Source of the DNA: Gemmataceae bacterium
GTDB taxonomy: Bacteria > Planctomycetota > Planctomycetia > Gemmatales > Gemmataceae
DNA: 5,149 nt
Assembly (NCBI GenBank): GCA_947490035.1
Contig: CANLGS010000379.1
Span: 1 to 5,149, forward strand
Direction: 5' to 3'
Numbering within the stretch: the stretch's first letter is position 1; every line of letters starts with the position of its first letter. The position numbers and the translations under genes are program-made. Positions 1 to 4,613 of this stretch are shown here, piece by piece. Below the pieces are notes generated by a model. That model was given only the letters and a program-made list of their open reading frames with translations. It was not told the DNA's origin and searched no databases.

Positions 1-950
1 CACACGCCGATGAGGAACGCGAACTGACCGCCCAGGAAGGTGAACGGCCCGAGCCACCGGATGCCGCTCCCGCCGGCGCCGGCCGCCTGCGTGCCCACGT
101 GCCGGAACGTCACCCAGTCGTGTGCCCAGTTCCACCACAGCACCGGCACCAACCCCGCGACCGAACCGAGCGCGAACAGCCAAAAGCCCGGACGCTTGAG
201 TTCGGCGCGCCGGGTGAACAGGAGGTAGCCGAACACGCCGCACGGCAACAACACCATCGGGTACTTCGCCAGCACGCCGAAGGCCGAACACACCGCCGCG
301 AGGAGCCACCAGCGGAGGGAAGAAAGTGAGGAGTGAGGAGTGAGGAGTGAGGAGTGAGGAGAGTGCATTGTCTCTTTGCTCCTCACTCCTAATTCCTCAC
401 TCCTCACTGCTTGTGACAACCCCTTCCACACGCCGACCGCGGCCCAGCACCAGCACGCGAGGAACGGCGGGTCGATGGTCATCAGCACCGCGCCGGCGAC
501 CACCGGCGGCAGCGTCAGCGCGAGCGCGACCGTCGCCAGCGCCGCCTTGTGGCTCTTCAGCGTGGACGCGGCGAGGACGTACCACCCGGCCAGGAGCGCC
601 GCGTGGGCCGCGAGCGCCGGCAGGCGCACCGCGAGCATCGGCGAGCCGACCAGCGCCTCGCTGAGCGGGCCGAACACTTCGCAGGAAGCCCGGATCAGCC
701 ACGCGACCAGCGGCCCCTTACTGTAGTAGCTCCAGTCGAGGTGACGCGACCACTGCCAGTAGTGTGCCTCGTCCGGCGCGAGGTCGAGCGGGCAGTTGAA
801 GATCAGGTACGCGAGGTGGAACACGACCGACGCGAGGACGATCGCGCACGCGACGCGCTTGCACGCGCGATCCGAGAGGCCGCTCGTCGGCTTCGCAGGA
901 GTCGCGCCCGCGGACAGCCGCGCGGCGGTCGGGTTCAAACTCGGCACCAT
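1..950 (-). CDS. Family 39 membrane glycosyltransferase (ArnT/PMT-like), 3' end beyond window
   Basis: An integral-membrane GT-C glycosyltransferase of the GT39/PMT_2 type. Such enzymes move a sugar from a polyprenyl-phosphate carrier to lipid or protein outside the membrane; the acceptor cannot be read here. The frame is open from ATG 950 to the window edge (316 residues; family members are usually about 500). Visible family marks are a hydrophobic segment at 34-51, the acidic first-loop motif PDEAHYWQW at 59-67 (probable catalytic Asp/Glu), DWSYYSKGP at 72-80, TIDPP at 158-162, KYP at 229-231, WNWAHDWVTF at 273-282 and FLGGQ at 305-309, with several hydrophobic helices between. The start is ATG 950 with GGAG eight bases upstream; GTG 956 is possible, and an in-frame TGA at 1008-1010 limits extension. 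Residues about 181-211 come from a palindromic repeat and look foreign to the family. The gene is divergent from the antitoxin-like gene. Family call is firm; substrate unknown. Confidence 0.88.
   Translation of the reverse strand, partial: MVPSLNPTAARLSAGATPAKPTSGLSDRACKRVACAIVLASVVFHLAYLIFNCPLDLAPDEAHYWQWSRHLDWSYYSKGPLVAWLIRASCEVFGPLSEALVGSPMLAVRLPALAAHAALLAGWYVLAASTLKSHKAALATVALALTLPPVVAGAVLMTIDPPFLACWCWAAVGVWKGLSQAVRSEELGVRSKETMHSPHSSLLTPHSSLSSLRWWLLAAVCSAFGVLAKYPMVLLPCGVFGYLLFTRRAELKRPGFWLFALGSVAGLVPVLWWNWAHDWVTFRHVGTQAAGAGGSGIRWLGPFTFLGGQFAFLIGV
326..407. repeat. Palindromic 7-bp tandem repeat element inside the glycosyltransferase gene
   Basis: Five perfect tandem copies of GTGAGGA (326-360) are followed by a 19-base spacer (361-379) and four units of the complement TCCTCAC (380-407, the second degenerate as TCCTAAT). 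The element could fold into a long hairpin on either strand. It lies wholly inside the minus-strand glycosyltransferase frame without a stop or frameshift, adding a hydrophilic Ser/His/Leu-rich stretch (for example HSSLLTPHSS) between two helices. Its composition is clearly less GC-rich than the flanks. It resembles in style the heptanucleotide short tandem repeats of cyanobacteria. Its origin by insertion is inferred. Confidence 0.85.
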
Positions 951-982
951 CGGCACGGCTCCGGCGTCGTTCGGAACCGGAG

Positions 983-1011
983 TCGATAAGCCCTGGCGGC
1001 GAATCGGTCAA
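983..1011 (-). promoter_or_regulatory. Candidate promoter of the glycosyltransferase gene
   Basis: On the minus strand TTGACC (1011-1006, five of six consensus bases for a -35 box) is followed after 17 bases by TATCGA (988-983), a weak -10 box resembling the TATCAT of the two plus-strand promoters. The -10 box ends 32 bases before ATG 950, close to the 34-35 base distance for the other two. Its -35 box lies 24 bp from that of the divergent antitoxin promoter, a back-to-back arrangement. Confidence 0.4.
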
Positions 1012-1035
1012 CCCGAATCGCGCCGCCCGCCGAGC

Positions 1036-1064
1036 TTCCCACGGCCGGACGGACCGATTATCAT
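1036..1064 (+). promoter_or_regulatory. Probable sigma-70 type promoter of the antitoxin-like gene
   Basis: TTCCCA (1036-1041; four of six -35 consensus bases) and TATCAT (1059-1064; five of six -10 consensus bases) are spaced by the ideal 17 bp. The -10 box ends 35 bases before the ATG at 1100, giving a leader of about 30 bases. The same two hexamers at the same spacing recur at 1463-1491 before the AAA+ gene, which raises confidence. Confidence 0.6.
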
Positions 1065-1099
1065 TCACCCACACTCACCAAACGTCCGAGGTGGATTCG

Positions 1100-1324
1100 A
1101 TGCCCCCAACACTCGCTTCGCTCGGTCTGGATCAACTTTCGCGCGACGAGCGACTCGCGCTCGTGCAAGCGCTCTGGGACAGCATCGCGCCCGAAGCGAC
1201 GTTGCTCACGGAAGCTCAACGCACGGAGCTTGAACGCCGCGCCGACGAAGACGACGCTTCGCCGGACGACGGAGTGCCGTGGGAACAGGTGAAGGCACAA
1301 GCCCGCGCCGGGTTCAAGTCGTGA
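1100..1324 (+). CDS. Antitoxin-like addiction module protein, no toxin next to it
   Basis: A 74-residue acidic protein resembling the 'putative addiction module component' family (TIGR02574), antitoxins usually encoded just before a RelE/ParE-type toxin. Family marks are LSRDERLALVQALWDSIA (13-30), the central TEAQRTELERR (37-47) and DDGVPWEQVKAQ (56-67). In known pairs such a protein binds its toxin and often represses its own operon. ATG 1100 is preferred because GAGGTGG (1088-1094), a strong ribosome binding site, lies five bases upstream; GTG 1091 would overlap that site. The stop TGA overlaps a GTG codon (1321-1323), the usual spot for a coupled toxin start, but that frame ends after 16 codons in the palindrome. 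It is thus an orphan antitoxin, or the surviving half of a broken pair. The family match rests on motif recognition. Confidence 0.8.
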   Translation: MPPTLASLGLDQLSRDERLALVQALWDSIAPEATLLTEAQRTELERRADEDDASPDDGVPWEQVKAQARAGFKS

Positions 1325-1371
1325 GCCTGTTGAAATCTTGGGCGAGCGGGGGGCGTAAGTCCTCCGAGTGA
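1321..1371 (+). pseudogene. Possible remnant of a toxin gene start (16 codons)
   Basis: GTG at 1321 overlaps the antitoxin stop in a GTGA arrangement and opens a 16-codon frame (VSLLKSWASGGRKSSE) that stops at 1369-1371. Only the first few codons lie before the palindrome at 1341; the rest is palindrome sequence. The spacing is typical of a translationally coupled partner toxin, so this may be a toxin gene start cut off by the palindromic element. The frame is too short to assign to a family, and chance is a real alternative. Confidence 0.2.
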
Positions 1372-1426
1372 AGTGCAACTCATTTCAGTTGTGCTTCACT
1401 CGGAGGGCTTACGCCCCCCGCCCGCC
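1341..1426. repeat. Large near-perfect palindrome (40-bp arms) with nested hairpins
   Basis: Arms 1341-1380 and 1387-1426 are inverted repeats around the 6-base loop CATTTC (1381-1386). Only the 1345/1422 pair is a true mismatch. The three other imperfect positions (1360/1407, 1374/1393, 1375/1392) are G-U wobbles in plus-strand RNA. Each arm holds a smaller hairpin (GGGGGGCGTAAGTCCTCC at 1348-1365 and its partner), as in paired REP-type elements. It could end transcription of the antitoxin gene, but no T-run follows, so an intergenic mobile repeat is the better description. Confidence 0.85.
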
Positions 1427-1462
1427 TTGAAGCAGGAGCAATCCAACATCTCTGCTCCGAGA

Positions 1463-1491
1463 TTCCCACCGCACGCCAAACCCCTTATCAT
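1463..1491 (+). promoter_or_regulatory. Probable sigma-70 type promoter of the AAA+ ATPase gene
   Basis: TTCCCA (1463-1468), a 17-bp spacer and TATCAT (1486-1491) repeat exactly the hexamers and spacing of the promoter at 1036-1064. The identity continues for three bases (TTATCATTC at 1485-1493 against 1058-1066), while spacer and outer flanks differ. The -10 box ends 36 bases before ATG 1528. Confidence 0.6.
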
Positions 1492-1527
1492 TCCCCTGGT
1501 AGCACCAAACCCAGGACATAAAGCAAC

Positions 1528-2568
1528 ATGCCGCCTGCCGCCAAATCCCAACCCGCCGTCAACCCCGAAGAACTGTCGCTCGCGGACCTCCAGGCCGACG
1601 CCGAAACCATCCGCAAGCGGATCAACCGGTTCCGCGAGTCGCTCGGCCGGTTCTTCGTCAACAAGCAAGAGATCATCGACCTGATGTGCGTCGCGGCCGT
1701 CGCGCAGGAACCGCTGCTGCTCATCGGACCGCCCGGAACCGCGAAGTCCGACATCGTCGTGAAGTTCAAGGACGCGCTCGGCATCGAGCAGGGCGACTAC
1801 TTCGAGTACATGCTCACGCGCTTTACCGAACCGTCGGAGATCATCGGCGCGATCGACATCAAGGAGCTGCGCGACGGCCGGTACACCCGCCGCACGGAGG
1901 GCAAACTGCCGACCGCGAAGCTCGTCTTCCTCGACGAAATCTTCAAGTCGAACTCGGCCATCCTGAACATCCTGCTGACGATCATCAACGAGCGGAAGTT
2001 CTACCAGGAGGGCAAGCCCGAGCCGGTGCCGCTGCGGATCATGTTCGCGGCGACCAACGAGATTCCCGAGCAGGGCGAACTCGCGGCGCTGAAGGACCGG
2101 TTCGTGCTGAAGGTGCAAAGCCGCAGCGTGCAGGAAGAACACTTCTCCGAACTGATCGACGCCGGGTTGCAGGGCGAGGCCAACAAGGGCTTGAACCAGA
2201 AGCCGTGGGTGGAAGGGCACGCGAACCTCGACGACTTCCTGAAGGCGAACCGGTACATGACGCACCTGTTCTCGCGCAAGACCGGCGACGGCCGCGGGGA
2301 GGAGGAGAACGACCGCCACCGGTTCTTCCCGGTCGAAGTGTTCCGGGAGTTCCAGCGGCTCGTGAAGGTGTTGGTGCGCGAGGACAAGATTTTCATCAGC
2401 GACCGCAAACTGGTGAAGCTCTACAAGCTGTTCCGCGTGCGGTCGTGGCTGTTCAGCGGCGGCGCCGTGACGAAGGACGACCTGCGCCTGCTCGCTTACC
2501 TGGGCGAAACGCACCAGGAGATCGAACACCTGCGGACGAAGGTGCCGGAGTACCTGGGGGATGCGTGA
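1528..2568 (+). CDS. MoxR/RavA-type AAA+ ATPase
   Basis: A 346-residue cytoplasmic AAA+ ATPase of the MoxR family, closest by eye to the RavA branch. Such ATPases form hexamers and use ATP to remodel or help mature partner proteins. Motifs in order: Walker A GPPGTAKS (67-74), RavA-like YFEYMLTRFTEPSEIIG (91-107), Walker B LVFLDE (132-137), ILLTIINERKF (148-158), sensor 1 AATN (174-177), probable arginine finger in LKDRF (R191) and a lid with ISDRK (290-294), where R293 may be sensor 2. All catalytic residues are present. A charged insert with GDGRGEEEN (253-261) lies before the lid. At 346 residues it is shorter than E. coli RavA (498), so it is mainly the ATPase module with no RavA-like C-terminal domain. 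ATG 1528 has a weak AGGA site upstream. The usual VWA-domain partner is absent downstream; an LRR gene follows after 87 bp. Confidence 0.93.
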   Translation: MPPAAKSQPAVNPEELSLADLQADAETIRKRINRFRESLGRFFVNKQEIIDLMCVAAVAQEPLLLIGPPGTAKSDIVVKFKDALGIEQGDYFEYMLTRFTEPSEIIGAIDIKELRDGRYTRRTEGKLPTAKLVFLDEIFKSNSAILNILLTIINERKFYQEGKPEPVPLRIMFAATNEIPEQGELAALKDRFVLKVQSRSVQEEHFSELIDAGLQGEANKGLNQKPWVEGHANLDDFLKANRYMTHLFSRKTGDGRGEEENDRHRFFPVEVFREFQRLVKVLVREDKIFISDRKLVKLYKLFRVRSWLFSGGAVTKDDLRLLAYLGETHQEIEHLRTKVPEYLGDA

Positions 2569-2570
2569 CT

Positions 2571-2620
2571 CTTCGCCGCTTGCGGCTTCGCAAGCAAGTG
2601 CGAAGCCGCAAGCGGCGAAG
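2571..2620. repeat. Perfect 22-bp inverted repeat (REP-like), possible terminator
   Basis: Arms 2571-2592 and 2599-2620 are perfectly complementary around the loop AGCAAG (2593-2598). Each arm holds a smaller palindrome, GCCGC-TT-GCGGC or GCCGC-AA-GCGGC. The 17-base core GCGAAGCCGCAAGCGGC occurs again at 3725-3741, so this is a repeat family and not only a stem-loop. It starts two bases after the AAA+ stop codon and could weaken read-through or protect the mRNA end. No T-run follows, so a classical terminator is not supported. Confidence 0.85.
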
Positions 2621-2655
2621 GCGTCAGGCGACCGAGCTTTGAAAGGAACTACGCA

Positions 2656-3705
2656 ATGACCACCCAAGACGAACAAGCGTTCCTCGCCGCGATCGTCGCG
2701 ACCCCGGACGACGACACGCCGCGACTCGTGTTCGCCGACTGGCTCGACGAGCGCGCGCGGGGCGACGACGCGGCGCGGGCCGCGCTCATCCGCGCGCAGT
2801 GCCAGTTGGAACACCTCGCGCCGGGCGGCAAGGAACGCCGCGCGCTCGAGAAGCAGGCGAAGGCCATCCTGAAAGAACACGAAGGGAAGTGGGCGAAAGC
2901 CCTTAGCGACGCGGGCATCGTGGACCGGTGGGAGTTCCGCCGCGGGTTCATCGACGGCGTGACCATGTCCGCGACCGGTTTCGCGCTCGATCCCGAACTG
3001 CTGTTCCGAGTCGCACCCACAGTCCGCACCGCGCGGTTCCCGAACGCGTCCAACCAGGTCGGGGAACTCGCGGAGTGCGAATACTTCGCGCGGCTCGCGT
3101 CGGTGGACCTCTCGCGGATGTGTTTGTGCGACTACTGCCCAATTCAAAACGACCTGCGTGCCCTGTTCCGCTCAAAGCACGCGCAGAGCCTGACGAAGCT
3201 CAACGTCGCGGGCGACCGGATGGACGCGGCCGGCGTGAAGCGGTTGGCGGCGTCGGCTGCTCTCGCCCGGCTCACGACGCTCGACGTATCGGACAACCCG
3301 TTCAGTGCCGACGGCGTTCTCGCGCTCGGTAAGGCGAAGCACCTCAAGCACCTCACGACCCTGAACCTTTCGGGGACGGAGGTTCCCGTTTACAACCCCG
3401 CGGATCCACACGCCGGGGCGGAGGCGGTCGCGGCGCTGAACAATCTGCCCACGCTCACGCACCTCGGGCTGAGCAACAACGGTTACAACGCCGCCGCGGT
3501 TCGGACGATCGTCGCGGCGCCACTGTTCGCGCAACTCGTCTCGCTCGACCTGTCGCACAACCCGATCCGGCCCACGGGAGCGAAGGTACTCGCGGCGCTC
3601 CCCGCGACCGCCAAACTGGAATCGCTTGACGTGCGCAAGTGTTCCTTGACGGAACCCGCGATCCGCGCGCTGAAGAAGCGATTCGGCAAAGGCGTGAAGG
3701 TGTGA
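2656..3705 (+). CDS. TIGR02996-domain leucine-rich-repeat protein
   Basis: A 349-residue protein of the Gemmata-type LRR group. Residues about 4-50 form the repeat-companion domain, with the typical FLAAIVATPDDD (9-20) and LVFADWLDERA (24-34). A linker with GKWAKAL (77-83) and WEFRRGFIDGV (92-102) follows, also common in these proteins. From about 148 there are six to seven ribonuclease-inhibitor-like LRRs: LTKLNVAGDRMDAAGVKRLA (179-198), LTTLDVSDN (206-214), LTTLNLSG (233-240), LTHLGLSNN (267-275), LVSLDLSHNPI (294-304) and LESLDVRKCSL (321-331). LRRs give a curved protein-binding surface; the partner is unknown. No signal peptide or membrane segment is seen. A cluster CLCDYC (156-161) between linker and repeats is unusual. 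ATG 2656 is preceded by AAAGGAA (2642-2648). The gene may be co-transcribed with the AAA+ gene, and is bracketed by copies of one short repeat. Function not assignable. Confidence 0.88.
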   Translation: MTTQDEQAFLAAIVATPDDDTPRLVFADWLDERARGDDAARAALIRAQCQLEHLAPGGKERRALEKQAKAILKEHEGKWAKALSDAGIVDRWEFRRGFIDGVTMSATGFALDPELLFRVAPTVRTARFPNASNQVGELAECEYFARLASVDLSRMCLCDYCPIQNDLRALFRSKHAQSLTKLNVAGDRMDAAGVKRLAASAALARLTTLDVSDNPFSADGVLALGKAKHLKHLTTLNLSGTEVPVYNPADPHAGAEAVAALNNLPTLTHLGLSNNGYNAAAVRTIVAAPLFAQLVSLDLSHNPIRPTGAKVLAALPATAKLESLDVRKCSLTEPAIRALKKRFGKGVKV

Positions 3706-3724
3706 TCTGGGTTGGTGGATGCTC

Positions 3725-3741
3725 GCGAAGCCGCAAGCGGC
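3725..3741. repeat. Single copy of the GCGAAGCCGCAAGCGGC repeat
   Basis: These 17 bases match 2600-2616 exactly, and the complement lies in the left arm of the same palindrome (2575-2591). The copy sits 19 bases after the LRR gene stop, so the gene is flanked by the same repeat on both sides. It contains GCCGC-AA-GCGGC, a small hairpin. This fits a REP-like dispersed repeat. Confidence 0.65.
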
Positions 3742-3827
3742 AAACACTTCTGGCGAGATATGCGCAGGTCGTTGTCCTATCAGAGATGGCGCCGCTTACC
3801 CATTCTGCCGCCGCGCGAAAACCGGGC

Positions 3828-3833
3828 TTGACA
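3828..3833 (+). promoter_or_regulatory. Candidate -35 box (TTGACA) for the RRM gene
   Basis: A perfect TTGACA lies 267 bases before the GTG start of the RRM gene in a relatively AT-rich patch. No good -10 box is found 16-18 bases further on (CGAAAA at 3851). AAAAAT at 3853 would need a 19-bp spacer. The box may be a chance match. Confidence 0.3.
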
Positions 3834-4087
3834 AGGACGGAAAGATTTCACGAAAAATCCTGGCGCGACGGGCCGTTCGTCCTGATAAAGTCTACCACAA
3901 CCAACGGAGTTGTCCCGTTGACCGACGCCGAACGCTCGCTTCTCCCGCTCGAAGAGTCCCGGCGCGAAGGCCGGGATCGCCCGACAGGTGTTGCCAGCGG
4001 TGGTTCACCCACTCGCCAGTTCGTACGTCCCCGCTCGCGGTCCCGCGCGGGAAGTCGATTTCAAGAAGCGGCCGGGACCGGGCCGCG

Positions 4088-4093
4088 GGAGAG
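4088..4093 (+). promoter_or_regulatory. Ribosome binding site that sets the GTG start of the RRM gene
   Basis: GGAGAG lies six bases before GTG 4100, ideal spacing for ribosome binding. It supports GTG 4100 over the upstream in-frame ATG at 3719. A 6-bp stem (4068-4073/4081-4086) ends just before it. Confidence 0.65.
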
Positions 4094-4099
4094 TTCGTC

Positions 4100-4480
4100 G
4101 TGGGTAAGAAACTGTACGTCGGCAACCTGAGTTGGGGCGTCACCGACGCGCAACTCACGGACATGTTCACCCCCTACGGCGCCGTCGTCTCGGCCCAGGT
4201 GATTATGGACCGCGACACCGGCCGCTCGAAGGGCTTCGGCTTCGTCGAGATGGGCACCGACCAGGAGGCGCAAGCCGCCATCACCGGGATGCACGGGCAG
4301 GTGATGGAAGGCCGCCCGCTGACGGTGAACGAGGCCCGCCCGAAGGAGGGTGGCGGCGGCGGCGGGGCCGGTGGCCGTCGCGGTGGCGGCGGCGGCTACG
4401 GTGGGGGTGGCGGCGGCGGTGGTGGTGGTTACGGCGGCGGTGGCCGCAGCGGTGGCGGTGGCGGCGGAGGCCGCTACTAA
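4100..4480 (+). CDS. RRM RNA-binding protein with glycine-rich tail
   Basis: A 126-residue single-RRM protein of the type common in cyanobacteria and planctomycetes. The RNA recognition motif spans about 3-80 with RNP2 LYVGNL (5-10) and RNP1 KGFGFVEM (44-51); the aromatic residues Y6, F46 and F48 that stack on RNA bases are present. It likely binds single-stranded RNA in the cytoplasm and may act as an RNA chaperone. Residues 84-126 are almost only Gly with some Arg, Tyr and Ser (GGGGGY-type repeats), a flexible low-complexity tail also seen in cold-inducible RNA-binding proteins. GTG 4100 is chosen from the ribosome binding site at 4088-4093 and because family members begin with a short GKKLYVGNL-like N-terminus. 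A desaturase gene follows on the same strand about 130 bp later. Family certain, role inferred. Confidence 0.92.
   Translation: MGKKLYVGNLSWGVTDAQLTDMFTPYGAVVSAQVIMDRDTGRSKGFGFVEMGTDQEAQAAITGMHGQVMEGRPLTVNEARPKEGGGGGGAGGRRGGGGGYGGGGGGGGGGYGGGGRSGGGGGGGRY
4350..4476 (+). repeat. GGC/GGT simple-sequence tract coding the Gly-rich tail
   Basis: About 125 bases are made mostly of GGN codons (GGC and GGT), broken by TAC, CGT/CGC and AGC. Such tracts can change length by replication slippage, so the tail length probably varies between strains. Confidence 0.7.
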
Positions 4481-4515
4481 CGCTTCGGTGTCGGTTGCGA
4501 ACGAGATCATTTTCG

Positions 4516-4538
4516 GGGGCGGCGAGCGTCGTCGCCCC
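4516..4538 (+). terminator. Possible stem-loop after the RRM gene
   Basis: GGGGCGGCGA (4516-4525) pairs fully with TCGTCGCCCC (4529-4538), one pair being G-U, around a 3-base loop. It lies 35 bases after the stop codon. No T-run follows, so it may be a weak or Rho-aided terminator or an mRNA end-protecting hairpin. Confidence 0.4.
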
Positions 4539-4613
4539 TCGCCCGCTATTCCGGGCGCCGCCCGACGGGATTCGTCTCGGGCGCGCCTGTCCCTTCCTAT
4601 TGGGAAATCCAGC

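Larger units (their letters stand above)
3706..4099. other. 394-bp gene-free stretch and leader before the RRM gene
   Basis: No convincing gene is seen here. A frame open from 3719 runs into the RRM gene but its upstream part is Arg/Pro/Ser-rich and resembles no family. The stretch holds a repeat copy (3725-3741), a TTGACA box (3828-3833) and several predicted stem-loops: 3902-3920 (CAACGG/CCGTTG), 3957-3976 (TCCCGGC/GCCGGGA) and 4068-4086 (GCGGCC/GGCCGC). The last ends one base before the ribosome binding site. If transcription starts near 3865, the RRM mRNA has a leader of over 200 bases, as cold-regulated RNA-binding protein genes often do. Confidence 0.5.

Noticed and set aside
326..407. 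CRISPR-like array
   Set aside because: The units are 7 bp, directly adjacent and inverted in the second half; there are no spacers between repeats.
397..702. Minus-strand open frame of 101 codons
   Set aside because: It is in another frame than the glycosyltransferase, whose frame keeps family motifs across the whole stretch.
549..1233. Overlapping plus-strand open frames before the antitoxin-like gene
   Set aside because: They are antisense to the glycosyltransferase or out of frame with the antitoxin-like gene and are Arg-rich without known motifs.
1435..1458. Small hairpin GGAGCA/TGCTCC before the AAA+ promoter
   Set aside because: A 6-bp stem with a 12-base loop is weak and easily arises by chance in GC-rich DNA.
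1396..3147. Long open frame (583 codons) on the minus strand
   Set aside because: It is antisense to the AAA+ ATPase and the LRR gene, which have clear family motifs. Its peptide is rich in Arg, Val, Leu and Glu without any recognised domain, as expected from the reverse strand of GC-rich genes.
2928..3332. Second plus-strand frame within the LRR gene
   Set aside because: It is an Arg/Pro-rich shadow of the LRR frame and shows no ribosome binding site or family match.
3719..4099. N-terminal extension of the RRM protein from ATG 3719
   Set aside because: The extra 127 residues show no domain, the family starts directly at the RRM, and a good ribosome binding site lies before GTG 4100.
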